Source: Rossellomorea vietnamensis
GTDB taxonomy: Bacteria; Bacillota; Bacilli; Bacillales; Bacillaceae_B
Direction: 5' to 3'
NCBI RefSeq assembly: GCF_008180615.1
Contig: NZ_VTEH01000005.1
Coordinates: 1-64,000, forward strand
DNA length: 64,000 nt
Shown: one piece after another, positions 25,133 through 34,478 of the stretch
Numbering within the stretch: position 1 is the stretch's first letter
Layout: each line of letters begins with the position of its first letter
Position numbers and translations under genes: made by a program
Notes under the pieces: generated by a model
Told to the model about the DNA's origin: nothing
The model's database searches: none
The model's input: only the letters and a program-made list of their open reading frames with translations

Positions 25133-25375
25133 TTGAAAAAAGTTTTGATCTTCTTGATCAGCTTTCTTGTATTGTATACTGTCTTGCAAATTGGATCTGG
25201 TTTAATCCTTACAGCGTTGTATACACCAGATATAGAAGAGGTTTGGGAGACAAGCACCGTTTTATCGAGTGAGGTTTCTTTCGGCGGAGGCTTTTCGTAC
25301 TTCAGTCTAATCTTTCTACTAACTGCCGCTTTGCTGGCAGCCTTTGTTTCTAAATTTTTTCAGAAGAAGTATTGA
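25133..25375 (+). CDS. small membrane protein, two TM segments
   Basis: 80 residues, TTG start 7 nt after GGGAGGG (25119-25125). TM1 is VLIFLISFLVLYTVLQIGSG; TM2 is YFSLIFLLTAALLAAFVSKF, followed by a basic end (FQKKY). A 30-residue acidic loop lies between. No family recognised. Array B starts about 55 bp after its stop, with no terminator between. Confidence 0.6.
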   Translation: MKKVLIFLISFLVLYTVLQIGSGLILTALYTPDIEEVWETSTVLSSEVSFGGGFSYFSLIFLLTAALLAAFVSKFFQKKY

Positions 25376-25430
25376 AGAGCAGGAAGCCCTGGTGAACTAC
25401 ATATTTTACAGACACACAGGGATCGTACAA

Positions 25431-25910
25431 AGAGATCTTTTTACAGCATGTAAGTCTAGTTTAGGTAGAGTTGATGCCATATAAAAGGACTTTATACAGC
25501 ATGTAAATCTAGTTTAGGGAAAGTTGATGCCGTATAAAAGGACCTTATATAGCATGTAATTCTAGTAAAGGTAGAGTTGATGCCGTATAAAAGGACCTTA
25601 TACAGCATGTAATTCTAGTTAAGGAAGAGTTGATGCCATATAAAAGGACTTTATACAGCATGCACATCTAGTTAAGGAAGAGTTGATGCGGTATAAAAGG
25701 ACCTTATACAGCATGTAAATCTAGTTTAGGAAGAGTTGATGCCATATAAAAGGACTTTATACAGCATGTAATTCTGATTGGGTGGATGTGATGCCGTATA
25801 AAAGAACTTTGAACAGCATGTTAATCTAGTTAAGGTAGAGTTGATGCCATATAAAAGGACTTTATACAGCATGTAATTCTAGTTTTTGAAGATCTGATGC
25901 AGTTTAAAAA
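25431..25910. repeat. 53-bp tandem array B (about 9 copies)
   Basis: The unit begins ACAGCATGTAATTCTAGTT, continues AAGGTAGAGTTGATGCC and ends ATATAAAAGGACTTTAT. Starts lie at 25443, 25496, 25549, 25602, 25655, 25708, 25761, 25814 and 25867, exactly 53 bp apart. Each unit has the dyad TATAAA-5-TTTATA or GTATAA-7-TTATAC. The sequence is unrelated to array A. Confidence 0.95.
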
Positions 25911-25959
25911 CGCTGCAAACTTACGAACACTCACCACGCTCATAGACAAGCTCATAATA

Positions 25960-25995
25960 AAGAAGAGGGCAAAACCGCATTGGTTTTGCCCTCAA
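25960..25995 (-). terminator. intrinsic terminator of the YeiH-like gene
   Basis: GAGGGCAAAACC and GGTTTTGCCCTC stem with a 5-nt loop; the minus strand continues TTCTTTATTA. Confidence 0.85.
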
Positions 25996-26024
25996 ATAGT
26001 TAAGGCTCTCCTGATCCAATCATT

Positions 26025-27041
26025 TTACAATAAAAACAAGATCATAACCAAACTGACCACAGATACAGTAAGGGACGCTGCCAATCCGGCAATCAACGGT
26101 TTCCATCCAAGTTTGGCGAACTGCTTGAGGTTCACCTGCAAGCCGACAGCGGCCATTACCATAATGATGATGAATTTTGCGGTGTCTGTCACTGCTTCTT
26201 CAACAGCTCCTGGAATGATGCCGAACGAATTCACGATACTTACAGCCAGGAACAGAAGGACAAACCAGGGAAATGCTTTTCTTGCAGCTTTTGTGCCGGT
26301 TGGTTTATCGGTTTTCAAAAGCAGCGGGAGCAACAGAATCAGCGGAAGCAGAAACAGGGTCCTTGCCAGCTTCACGGTAGTTGCGACTTGGCCGGCTTCA
26401 TTTCCGTATACATATCCAACTGCGATGGCCGAAGAAGTATCATGGACTGCTGTGCCCGCCCAGATGCCAAACGACATGGAATTCAGATCCAGCACATGTC
26501 CGATCATCGGATATAAGAAAAAGGCAATAAGATTAAAAAAGACGATGATGGAAATGGCATATGCCGTTTCATTATCATCAGAGTCTATGACTCCTTTAAC
26601 TGCGGAAATGGCCGTTGCCCCGCAAATGCTTGTTCCGACCCCAATCAGCAAAGAGAGTTTGCGGTCCATCTTCAGCAGGCTTCCTGCCCACACGGTCATA
26701 ACAATTCCCAGTATGACAGAGACCAAAATGATCCAAAGCGATTGTCTTCCGATCAAGAGGATGTCGGAGAAGCTGAGGCTGACCCCGAGCATGACCACTG
26801 CCGCTTTCAATAGCTTTTTCAAGGTGAGTGAGAGCCCAGGCTGAAAACCCGCATGTACTCCAACGGTATTATTAATGGCAATACCAAGGATGATGGCAAA
26901 TAAAATACTTCCCACGAGAGGGAAAAGGGTGCCAAGATATTTAGCTGCCCCTGCTATGATCAATAATAAAAGGATGCCGCTGCTCCATTGTGGGAGGCGT
27001 GCAGCAATCCTTTTGTTCAAAACGTCCTGCAAATCATCCAC
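26025..27041 (-). CDS. YeiH-family putative sulfate exporter
   Basis: 338 residues, about ten TM segments. FAIILGIAINNTVGV, then LSLLIGVGTSICGATAISAV (the family signature) and MSFGIWAGTAVHDTSSAIAV match the YeiH/UPF0324 family. The annotated role, sulfate export, is weakly supported by experiment. Its position beside a sulfonate-type ABC importer fits a sulfur link: excess sulfite or sulfate from sulfonates would need export. The start is GTG after AGAGGAG. Confidence 0.8.
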   Translation of the reverse strand: MDDLQDVLNKRIAARLPQWSSGILLLLIIAGAAKYLGTLFPLVGSILFAIILGIAINNTVGVHAGFQPGLSLTLKKLLKAAVVMLGVSLSFSDILLIGRQSLWIILVSVILGIVMTVWAGSLLKMDRKLSLLIGVGTSICGATAISAVKGVIDSDDNETAYAISIIVFFNLIAFFLYPMIGHVLDLNSMSFGIWAGTAVHDTSSAIAVGYVYGNEAGQVATTVKLARTLFLLPLILLLPLLLKTDKPTGTKAARKAFPWFVLLFLAVSIVNSFGIIPGAVEEAVTDTAKFIIIMVMAAVGLQVNLKQFAKLGWKPLIAGLAASLTVSVVSLVMILFLL

Positions 27042-27119
27042 TGCTCCTCTATGCTGCTAAGCAATTGTTGTATTCAATACTGAGTTTCCTATTAGTATCT
27101 TATCAAAAGTGAGAGGAAA

Positions 27120-27710
27120 TTAGTTCAATTTCTTAATGTCATCGATCATTTCATCAAAAGGAGGGTCACTTACACCTTCATATTGTTTTAAGACAGTGCC
27201 ATTTTCACTGATTAAGTAAAAGGATGTGCCGTGAACGAATTGATTGGATCCTTCCACTTTAGCAGCCGGTGTGTTAAAAGATCGGTTGGCGAACAGTTCG
27301 ATTTCTTCTTGCGTATACCCCGTCAGGAAATCCCAGTGAGCTAAATCTGCTTCATAACGCTGGCTGTATTCGGTTAAAACCTCTGGTGTGTCGTTCTCCG
27401 GATCAATGCTGAAGGAGATGAGTTTAACATCTTCCTCTAGATTTGCTTCCTTCAAATTTTTTTGCAAATGGGCCATATTTGCCGTCATGGGAAGGCAGAC
27501 CGTGTCACAGCTGGTAAATATAAAATCGGCAATCGTAATGCGTCCTTTTAGCTCGTTTAACGTTACAGCCTCTCCGTCCTGATTGACGGCCGAAAATTCC
27601 TCTATTTCCATACTCATAGGGAATGTCTCTTCAATATTTTCCGAGCTGGAGCACCCTGCGAAAAGTAATCCTGCGAAAATGAGGAGTAAGGCAGTTTTAA
27701 TCGATTTCAT
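27120..27710 (-). CDS. SCO1/SenC/PrrC-family copper lipoprotein
   Basis: 196 residues. The lipobox LLFAGC is preceded by a hydrophobic signal segment. The thioredoxin-like domain carries FIFTSCDTVCLPMT (CxxxC copper/redox pair) and the distal His in NQFVHGTSFYLI. Sco proteins deliver copper to the CuA site of cytochrome c oxidase or act as thiol reductants outside the membrane. It lies between the YeiH-like gene and ssuA on the same strand; the ssuA hairpin at 27728 separates it from the ssu genes. Confidence 0.85.
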   Translation of the reverse strand: MKSIKTALLLIFAGLLFAGCSSSENIEETFPMSMEIEEFSAVNQDGEAVTLNELKGRITIADFIFTSCDTVCLPMTANMAHLQKNLKEANLEEDVKLISFSIDPENDTPEVLTEYSQRYEADLAHWDFLTGYTQEEIELFANRSFNTPAAKVEGSNQFVHGTSFYLISENGTVLKQYEGVSDPPFDEMIDDIKKLN

Positions 27711-27727
27711 GATTTGTCCCCCTTAAA

Positions 27728-27757
27728 AACGGCTGATCCACATTGAGGATCAGCCGC
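27728..27757 (-). terminator. intrinsic terminator of the ssu operon
   Basis: CGGCTGATCC and GGATCAGCCG stem; the minus strand continues TTTTTAAGG. Confidence 0.85.
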
Positions 27758-27764
27758 TGGATGA

Positions 27765-28766
27765 TTATTGGATGAATTGTTTATCGATAAGGTCTGTGAA
27801 ATCCGGCTTTTCTTTAAGGAATTTCAGTTCATAAGAAGAGTCAGCGAATGCTTGAACAGCTTCTGAATCAACTTCATACGTGAAGCCTATTCTTTCCCAG
27901 GCACCATCGACAACTTTCTCGTCTAACTCTTGGCCTGTTACGTCTTTTACATCATTAATGGTGGTTGCTTTTGCTTCTTCTGGGTTATCCATAATGAATT
28001 GTGTCGCTTTTTTATGAGCATCCACTATCTTTTGGATTAATTCCGGGTTTTCTTCGACCATTTTGCCGGATGCAGCCATAACAGATGCAGGAAGGGTTTC
28101 ACCGAAAGAAACTTCATCCGCGTTGATGATGACTTCAGCGCCTGTTTCCTGCTCTAGTACTGCTGCCCAAGGTTCAGGTGCAACGGCAATGTCAATTTTT
28201 CCGCTTTCGAACATTGCTTGATATTGCGCTGGATTACCAGTGATGTGACGCATTGTACCGCCTATCCGTTCAGAAGTGATACCCAAGTCTTTCATGAACG
28301 TCTCAACTTGCACATCATGAGTACATCCTACAGCTGGAGTAATGAATGTTTTTCCTGCAAAATCTTCAGGAGACTCAATTCCGCTGTCTTTTCTAGCGAG
28401 TACGACTGTACCGCCCGTAGAAGCACCGGCAATGATTTTAACATCTGCTCCAGTAGAGTAATTATTCATTGCAGGTCCGGGACCAACCAGACCGGCATCG
28501 ATTTCTCCTGTTTTCAGGGCTGTCATGAAAGCCGCTCCATCAGCAAATGTTTTGTATTCCACTTCCGTACCGTCCCCAAGCTCAGCTTCAAGGTATCCTT
28601 GATCCTTCATAACCATTGCGGGAACATGATTAATGTTAGGGAAGTAACCGTAGATGACTTTTTCTTTAGTCCCGCCTTCACCAGAAGAGTTAGAAGATGT
28701 GCCGCAGCCTGCTAAAAGACCGGCAAACGTTAGTAACACAGTGAATAACATTATTATTTTTTTCAT
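27765..28766 (-). CDS. ssuA: ABC transporter substrate-binding lipoprotein, sulfonate/nitrate type
   Basis: 333 residues. The lipobox GLLAGC is followed by a Ser/Gly linker. The NMT1/SsuA-like periplasmic fold is seen in VIYGYFPNINHVPAMVMKDQ, then FADGAAFMTALKTGEIDAGL and TPAVGCTHDVQVETFMKDLG. It binds an alkanesulfonate, taurine or related ligand outside the membrane. Last gene of ssuB-ssuC-ssuA (minus strand). No monooxygenase (ssuD) is in the window, so the substrate is uncertain. Confidence 0.8.
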   Translation of the reverse strand: MKKIIMLFTVLLTFAGLLAGCGTSSNSSGEGGTKEKVIYGYFPNINHVPAMVMKDQGYLEAELGDGTEVEYKTFADGAAFMTALKTGEIDAGLVGPGPAMNNYSTGADVKIIAGASTGGTVVLARKDSGIESPEDFAGKTFITPAVGCTHDVQVETFMKDLGITSERIGGTMRHITGNPAQYQAMFESGKIDIAVAPEPWAAVLEQETGAEVIINADEVSFGETLPASVMAASGKMVEENPELIQKIVDAHKKATQFIMDNPEEAKATTINDVKDVTGQELDEKVVDGAWERIGFTYEVDSEAVQAFADSSYELKFLKEKPDFTDLIDKQFIQ

Positions 28767-28808
28767 GAGTGTCCTCCTGAATTTATTTTTTTTAAAAATG
28801 GTTTGGGT

Positions 28809-29564
28809 CTAAGATTGAAGACCCCAGCGTTTCAATACATTTTTCTCAATGCGGGAGAAGATCAGCTGGTCGACGACGGCACCTATGACACCGATGATCA
28901 CCATAACGCCGATCACAAGCGACATATCCCCGAAGTCTGACGCGAAACGGAGAGTATATCCAAGTCCCGGCCCTGTACTGAGCAGTTCTCCTGCCATCAA
29001 GGCTCTCCAGGCAAATGCCCAGGCAAGTCTTGCACCTGTTACGGCGTAAGGGATGGAAGCCGGGAAGATGACTCTGATGAATAAATCAATTCCCTTCGAA
29101 CCCATTGTTTGTGCTGCTTTGATGTAAAGAGGGGACACGTTCTGGATCCCGGTCCGGATATTAAGGGCCATTACGAACGTTCCTCCAAGTACAACGACAA
29201 AAATGACGGATGTTTCATTCAAACCGAACCACATGATGGCCAGCGGCAGCCAAACAATACTAGGGACACTCTGGAAAGCGAGAAGCAGAGAACCTAGTGT
29301 CTCGTCAGCAGTTTTGGACTTGGCAAGAAGGATGCCGATGCTGGTTCCTATGGCCAGGGCGATGCCGAGACCGATAACCAGCCGCTTGAAGCTTGCAATC
29401 AAATCGTATACAAGCGTCATATCTGAAAAACCTGTTTTCAAAGCTTGAAAAACATCGGAAGGCGCCGGAAGTATGATTTTTGCCCACAACTCAAAATAGG
29501 CGCCGGCTTCCCAAAGCGATAGGATGATAGCGAAAAATATTATTCTTTTAACTATTGGCTTCAT
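28809..29564 (-). CDS. ssuC: ABC transporter permease, sulfonate/nitrate type
   Basis: 251 residues, six TM segments. The EAA-like loop near the C-terminal half contains AAQTMGSKGIDLFIRVIFPA, which docks the ATPase. SsuC/TauC family by FFAIILSLWEAGAYFELWA and AWRALMAGELLSTGPGLGYT. Its start overlaps the 3' end of the ATPase gene by 17 nt, so the two are translationally coupled. Confidence 0.85.
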   Translation of the reverse strand: MKPIVKRIIFFAIILSLWEAGAYFELWAKIILPAPSDVFQALKTGFSDMTLVYDLIASFKRLVIGLGIALAIGTSIGILLAKSKTADETLGSLLLAFQSVPSIVWLPLAIMWFGLNETSVIFVVVLGGTFVMALNIRTGIQNVSPLYIKAAQTMGSKGIDLFIRVIFPASIPYAVTGARLAWAFAWRALMAGELLSTGPGLGYTLRFASDFGDMSLVIGVMVIIGVIGAVVDQLIFSRIEKNVLKRWGLQS

Positions 29565-30336
29565 AAGCTAATTCCTCACTGATGACTTTGTCTATTTCTT
29601 TCTTAAGATGAACCATGATTTCTTCCTCCAGAGCAATTCTCTCTTCTTTATGCTCTTCTCGGGGGCGGGGGATATCCACCTTGATATCGGCTATGATCGT
29701 TCCAGGCCTCGTTCCCATTACAATGATTCGATCGGACAGCTTGATAGACTCAGAGATGCTGTGGGTAACAAACAGGACCGTCTTCTTCGTCTCCATCCAA
29801 ATCCGCTCAAGCTGTTCATGAAGGCGGGAGCGTGTCTGCTCATCAAGAGCACCGAATGGTTCATCCATCAAAAGGATTTCTGGGTTCATGGCAAGAGCAC
29901 GGGCAATGGCCACACGCTGCTGCATTCCTCCTGACAGCTCATGAGGGTAATGGTGAAGATAGTTGCTCAGCTGCACCATTTTCAGGTATTTCTTTGCTTG
30001 TTCGGCAGCGTCATTCTTGGACATTTCCTTTTTTAAGGGAAATGTTACGTTATCCAGAACGTTCAGCCAAGGGAACAAAGCGGCCTGTTGAAAGACCATG
30101 CCTCTGTCTTTTCCAGGCTTTTTAATGGATTTACCTGCAGCCTCAATGACACCTGAGGAAGCGGAAGTCAATCCTGCGACAATGGAAAGGAGAGTCGATT
30201 TTCCGCAGCCGGAAGGTCCAAGGATCGAAACGAATTCTCCCTTTTCAACACTGAGGTCAATGTCCTTCAAAACGGTTATGGGCTGGCCATCCTTGTCGTT
30301 GAATTGCTTATTTAGATTTTCTATATTTATAAACAT
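29548..30336 (-). CDS. ssuB: ABC transporter ATP-binding protein, sulfonate/nitrate type
   Basis: 262 residues. Walker [15 protein letters not shown]-loop [11 protein letters not shown], signature [15 protein letters not shown], Walker [13 protein letters not shown] and H-loop [10 protein letters not shown] are all present in order. This is the SsuB/TauB type of importer ATPase. First gene of the operon, behind a strong SigA promoter at 30392-30419. Confidence 0.9.
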   Translation of the reverse strand: MFINIENLNKQFNDKDGQPITVLKDIDLSVEKGEFVSILGPSGCGKSTLLSIVAGLTSASSGVIEAAGKSIKKPGKDRGMVFQQAALFPWLNVLDNVTFPLKKEMSKNDAAEQAKKYLKMVQLSNYLHHYPHELSGGMQQRVAIARALAMNPEILLMDEPFGALDEQTRSRLHEQLERIWMETKKTVLFVTHSISESIKLSDRIIVMGTRPGTIIADIKVDIPRPREEHKEERIALEEEIMVHLKKEIDKVISEELAYEANS

Positions 30337-30391
30337 TAATAATCACCTATTCTCATAATTCATATAAAAAAAGTCGGGAATACAAAAGTTA

Positions 30392-30419
30392 ATTATATTC
30401 TATTCTTCCCAGTTGTCAA
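30392..30419 (-). promoter_or_regulatory. SigA promoter of the ssu operon
   Basis: On the minus strand TTGACA (30419-30414), a 16-bp spacer and TATAAT (30397-30392). Consensus hexamers. I see no S-box or T-box structure in the 55-nt leader. Confidence 0.8.
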
Positions 30420-30515
30420 GGGGAGCCTATTTTTGCTTATTCTTAATTTAAATCGGTGAATCCTGTATAATGGAAGGAACTATGCGTACGTTCGCAAATG
30501 AAAGGATTGTTTCGA

Positions 30516-32705
30516 TTGAGCAAAACATTAGTACTCGCTGAAAAACCATCAGTCGGCAGGGACATCGCTGCTGTATTGAATTGCCATAAAAAAGGGAACG
30601 GATTTATAGAAGGAGACAACTATATTGTCACTTGGGCGCTCGGCCATCTCGTAACGCTGGCCGAACCGGATGCCTACGATAGCAAATACCAGACGTGGAG
30701 GATAGAAGACCTGCCAATGCTGCCGAATGAACTCAAGCTGGTGGTCATCAAAAAGACAGGCAGGCAGTTCAATGCGGTCAAAAGCCAGATGGCCCGTAAT
30801 GATGTAAAAGAAATTGTCATCGCAACGGATGCCGGCCGGGAAGGGGAGCTGGTCGCCCGCTGGATCATTGAAAAAGCGCGTGTGAACAAACCGATTAAAC
30901 GTTTATGGATCTCATCTGTAACCGATAAGGCAATCAAAGAAGGATTCAGGAAGCTGAAGAACGGTAAAGAGTATGAAAACCTGTATGCTGCTGCCCAAGC
31001 CCGTTCGGAAGCGGATTGGTATGTTGGAATGAATGCGACCCGCGCTCTGACTGTTAAGCACAATGCCCAGTTGTCCTGCGGCAGAGTCCAGACACCGACC
31101 CTCGGTATCATTGCCCAAAGAGAAGAAGAGATCAAGAACTTCAAGCCGAAGCCTTTCTACGGTCTGAAAGCAAAGAGCCGTGAGTTTAATCTGACATGGC
31201 AGGATCGTAAAACCAATGAATATCGGACATTTTCAAAAGACTTCATTGAAAAGGTGTCAGGGAAGCTTAAAAGTGAGAAGAAGGCAGAAGTTACCTCTGT
31301 GGACAAAAGCTTGAAGAAGAGTTTTTCACCTGGACTTTATGACTTAACCGAACTTCAGCGTGACGCTCATAAAATTTTCGGATATTCGGCAAAAGAAACG
31401 CTGTCCATCATGCAGAAGCTCTATGAACAGCATAAGCTTTTAACGTATCCGCGTACCGATTCCCGCCATCTTTCAAGTGATATTGTCGACACATTGAAAG
31501 ACAGAATCCAGGCGGTATCTATCAAGCCGTATAATCTGCTTGCCGCAAAAGCCATGAAAAGTTCAGGTAAGTTAGGGAAGGCATTTGTGGATGACAGCAA
31601 AGTGTCTGATCATCATGCCATCATCCCGACAGAGCAGACGGCGTTTCTTAATTCTTTAAGCGATAAGGAACGAAAAATTTATGACCTTGTTGTAAAACGT
31701 TTCCTGGCCATGTTCCTTCCTCCTTTTCAATATGAGCAGACAACTATTGCAGCAGAGATTGCAGGGGAGACATTTGTCGCCAAAGGTAAACGAATTATTG
31801 AATTAGGCTGGAAAGAGATTTTTGACAGACAGAGTTCATCGGAGGAAAGTGGAGACGGCTTATCTGATCAAACACTGCCAAAGATCGAGAAAGGTGACGT
31901 AATCTCTATCTCTTCGATTGAGCAGACATCCGATGTTACGCAGCCGCCGGCACGTTTCAATGAGGGTACGCTTCTATCAGCAATGGAAAATCCAAAGAGA
32001 TACATGGCAGGGGAGAATCAGGACCTGATTAAGACGATCAGTTCTGCAGGAGGCTTGGGAACCGTCGCCACCCGTGCGGATATTATTGAGAAGCTCTTTA
32101 ACTCTGGGGTAATCGAAAATAAAGGAAAGTCTATCATGATTACATCCAAAGGGAAGCAGCTGCTTGACCTTGCTCCCGATGAATTGAAATCACCTGCTCT
32201 TACGGCGGAGTGGGAGCAGAAACTCGAGGCGATTTCCAAAGGCAAGCTGAACAAAAATAACTTTATCAGTGAAATCAAAGCGTATGCCAAACAGTCTGTA
32301 CATGAAATTAAAAACAGCACCAAGAAGTTTGCACATGACAACCTAACCGGAACAAAGTGTCCCGATTGTGGAAACCTCATGCTGGAAGTCAAAAACAAAC
32401 ACGGCAAAAAATTGGTTTGTAAAGACCGCGAGTGCGGCTACCGCAAAAATGTCAGCAAGAAAACCAATGCGCGCTGCCCGAACTGCCACAAACGTCTGGA
32501 CTTGCGCGGTGAAGGTGATGGCCAGATGTTCACATGTGTCTGCGGTCACCGCGAAAAACTCTCAACCTTCAACGAAAGAAGGAAGAAAGCGAAGAACAGC
32601 AAAGTTTCCAAAAGCGACGTTAACAAGTATATGAAGAAACAGGACGACGCTCCGGTTAATACAGCCTTGGCCGACGCGCTCGCAAAGCTGAAATTGGATA
32701 AGTGA
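30516..32705 (+). CDS. topB: DNA topoisomerase III
   Basis: About 729 residues. The TOPRIM domain starts LSKTLVLAEKPSVGRDIAAV and has ATDAGREGELVARW. The type IA core has LLTYPRTDSRHLSSDIV with the catalytic Tyr, and PPARFNEGTLLSAMENPKRY. Two C-terminal zinc-ribbon-like regions are seen (KCPDCGNLM to CKDREC, and CPNCHKRLDLR to CVCG). It matches B. subtilis TopB closely from recall. A TTG at 30516, 9 nt after AAAGGA, gives the family N-terminus (MSKT) and is preferred over 30498. Confidence 0.95.
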   Translation: MSKTLVLAEKPSVGRDIAAVLNCHKKGNGFIEGDNYIVTWALGHLVTLAEPDAYDSKYQTWRIEDLPMLPNELKLVVIKKTGRQFNAVKSQMARNDVKEIVIATDAGREGELVARWIIEKARVNKPIKRLWISSVTDKAIKEGFRKLKNGKEYENLYAAAQARSEADWYVGMNATRALTVKHNAQLSCGRVQTPTLGIIAQREEEIKNFKPKPFYGLKAKSREFNLTWQDRKTNEYRTFSKDFIEKVSGKLKSEKKAEVTSVDKSLKKSFSPGLYDLTELQRDAHKIFGYSAKETLSIMQKLYEQHKLLTYPRTDSRHLSSDIVDTLKDRIQAVSIKPYNLLAAKAMKSSGKLGKAFVDDSKVSDHHAIIPTEQTAFLNSLSDKERKIYDLVVKRFLAMFLPPFQYEQTTIAAEIAGETFVAKGKRIIELGWKEIFDRQSSSEESGDGLSDQTLPKIEKGDVISISSIEQTSDVTQPPARFNEGTLLSAMENPKRYMAGENQDLIKTISSAGGLGTVATRADIIEKLFNSGVIENKGKSIMITSKGKQLLDLAPDELKSPALTAEWEQKLEAISKGKLNKNNFISEIKAYAKQSVHEIKNSTKKFAHDNLTGTKCPDCGNLMLEVKNKHGKKLVCKDRECGYRKNVSKKTNARCPNCHKRLDLRGEGDGQMFTCVCGHREKLSTFNERRKKAKNSKVSKSDVNKYMKKQDDAPVNTALADALAKLKLDK

Positions 32706-32716
32706 TGGTTTGTCAG

Positions 32717-32742
32717 CCCCAGGCTTTTGCCTGGGGTTTTTA
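32717..32742 (+). terminator. intrinsic terminator of topB
   Basis: CCCCAGGC, a TTTT loop, GCCTGGGG, then T5. Confidence 0.95.
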
Positions 32743-32777
32743 TTTGTGAAGAGAATGTAGAAAAATAAAGCCGTTTT

Positions 32778-32930
32778 GCCGATAAAAGTAGGGATTTCGC
32801 CGATAAATTGAAAAAAGCGCCGATAAACTAGTAGTATCCGCCGATAAATCAGCCGCTACCGCCGGTAAGCACGCCGCTTCCGTCGATAAACACTCTGCTT
32901 CCGCCGATAAACCTGCTAACTCCACCGATA
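32778..32930. repeat. 21-bp tandem array (about 8 copies)
   Basis: The core GCCGATAAA recurs at 32778, 32799, 32819, 32840, 32861, 32882, 32903 and 32924, mostly 21 bp apart, with variable 12-bp intervals ending in TCC or TTCC. The minus strand could encode a heptad-like repeat (LSAEAEC-type), but no ribosome binding site or codon logic supports translation. Confidence 0.85.
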
Positions 32931-32973
32931 CTCAGTAAAGCCGTCAAATCCGCATTTCACATTCAATTCACTC

Positions 32974-34017
32974 TCACTGGTTAGCTCCGGCAACCGTCTC
33001 CAGCAGCTCCACTGTTTCTCTCATCTTTTCGTAAAAATGCTGATTGCCGTTCCGTTCATCAAAGTCATCGGCAATGGCCAGGACAGCCGACTCCATCTCC
33101 TGCAAAGAGAAAGGCACCCGCAGCCCGTTCTTCTTCAGGGCTTTTCCCCAAACAAGCGATGCGAGGTAAAAGGAGAACATGCCGTATGGGTTTTTATCGG
33201 CATCTGCTGAATCAATATGTCTTTCAAATATTTTCTTTCCGCCCTTTGGATTGGTTAAAGCGAAAAAGAGCAGATGTTCAGAGGCTTCTACAAGCAAATT
33301 TGGTTTTTGGTAAATCATGAAATAGCCTTCACTTTGAAAGTATTGGGCTTCTGCCGTTTTTCCGAGACGCAAGTAGGGCAGCAGCAATTTGGAGTAGGTG
33401 AGATGGGGGATTTCTCCGCATGTCACTTCCCTGTTCAATAATCTTTCCGCTATATGAAGGGCTTCATCTGTTCGGTTGATTTGAAACAGATACTCCATTT
33501 CAGCTTGCAGTTCACAGGCAGCGCAATCTGCCAGATCATCTCTGGGCGCGTTAACCCACAATCCGTAATATTCTTCAGCACTTTGAAAATCGCCTTCCAA
33601 AAGAGAGGCTTTATGCCGAAATTGATAGAATGGGCGTGAGCTGAATTGATGCTTTGTCAGAAGCTCTTGGAAATCAGAAAACAGTTCTTCAATGGTTTCT
33701 TTGTCAACGTGAGGGAATAACACTATGCGTTCCAAAGTCCATTTGAATGCCCAGAGAATAGATGAAGTCCACTCTTGAAGGTGTTTCTCATTATGTTGGA
33801 AAAAATCAAGGCACCAGAAGAAATGTTCAAAAAGGATTTCAAACTCACCCAGCAAATTTGCGCAATTCAGCAATTCAAACCTTACAGCAAATTCTTCATA
33901 AGGCTGTTCATTTTCCATAGTCCAAGAGAAGAGATCAATTAATGAATTATATTTTTCATAGCTATGTTCTGTATGGGCCAATGTTTCGTAGCTCTCCCAA
34001 AACTCATCATTCGTCAA
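32974..34017 (-). CDS. TPR-like helical protein of unknown function
   Basis: About 347 residues, rich in aromatic and acidic residues, entirely helical in appearance, with repeat-like segments such as LLEGDFQSAEEYYGLWV, FQINRTDEALHIAERLLNRE and LPYLRLGKTAEAQYFQSEGY that suggest degenerate tetratricopeptide repeats. No signal peptide. AGGTGA is 5 nt before a TTG (34017); the GTG at 34026 lies inside the Shine-Dalgarno and is unlikely. I recognise no named family. Monocistronic. Confidence 0.65.
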   Translation of the reverse strand: MTNDEFWESYETLAHTEHSYEKYNSLIDLFSWTMENEQPYEEFAVRFELLNCANLLGEFEILFEHFFWCLDFFQHNEKHLQEWTSSILWAFKWTLERIVLFPHVDKETIEELFSDFQELLTKHQFSSRPFYQFRHKASLLEGDFQSAEEYYGLWVNAPRDDLADCAACELQAEMEYLFQINRTDEALHIAERLLNREVTCGEIPHLTYSKLLLPYLRLGKTAEAQYFQSEGYFMIYQKPNLLVEASEHLLFFALTNPKGGKKIFERHIDSADADKNPYGMFSFYLASLVWGKALKKNGLRVPFSLQEMESAVLAIADDFDERNGNQHFYEKMRETVELLETVAGANQ

Positions 34018-34176
34018 GCAGGTCACCTCATTCTAGTAAAATAAGTCCATAGTTAAGAGATACCACTTTTTCACAAAAAAGAAAATAAAAATATGAAGTT
34101 TAACCAATTGACATTTTGTGGTACTTAAAAGAATAGAGATGAAAAGAGTATGAAATTGGAAAGGGGTCTCTTAATA

Positions 34177-34368
34177 ATGTCGATGTGGATATGGATAGCT
34201 GTTGGTGTCCTTGTACTGCTGGCGGTTCTTGAAGAAGTAATATACTATGTGTTGAATAAGCAGCTTGGCTTGGAAAGAGAATCCAAGATTAAAAAACTGG
34301 CACGGTTCTGGCACAGAGGGACAGCGGTTTTTAAAAGAAAAAAAGAGCATAACAGCCAGTCGGCATAG
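34177..34368 (+). CDS. small single-pass membrane protein
   Basis: 63 residues. One N-terminal TM segment (WIWIAVGVLVLLAVLEEVIY) followed by a basic cytosolic tail (KIKKLARFWHRGTAVFKRKK). The ATG at 34177 lies 10 nt after AAAGGGG. A TTGACA at 34108 with a poor -10 may be the promoter. No family recognised. Terminator immediately downstream. Confidence 0.6.
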   Translation: MSMWIWIAVGVLVLLAVLEEVIYYVLNKQLGLERESKIKKLARFWHRGTAVFKRKKEHNSQSA

Positions 34369-34369
34369 T

Positions 34370-34404
34370 AAAAAGCTTGAGATCAAACAGTCTCAAGCTT
34401 TTTT
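34370..34404. terminator. intrinsic terminator
   Basis: AAAAAGCTTGAGA and TCTCAAGCTTTTTT stem with an 8-nt loop; could also act on the convergent MFS gene. Confidence 0.9.
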
Positions 34405-34478
34405 GATGGTTTTATAAGCAGGTATAGATTTAAGGTCTCCTTAGGAGGCGGGATTATCACCATATTGAAGTACCGTCT

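Noticed and set aside
25897..26844. 315-aa plus-strand open frame
   Set aside because: It lies antisense to the YeiH-like gene, whose family signature and GTG start are clear.
30337..30515. S-box or CymR site upstream of the ssu operon
   Set aside because: The leader is about 55 nt, too short for an S-box, and no convincing CymR box was found.
32740..32925. Minus-strand open frame with heptad-like repeats in the 21-bp array
   Set aside because: The 21-bp period makes any frame look repetitive; there is no ribosome binding site, and one 20-bp step breaks the regular period.
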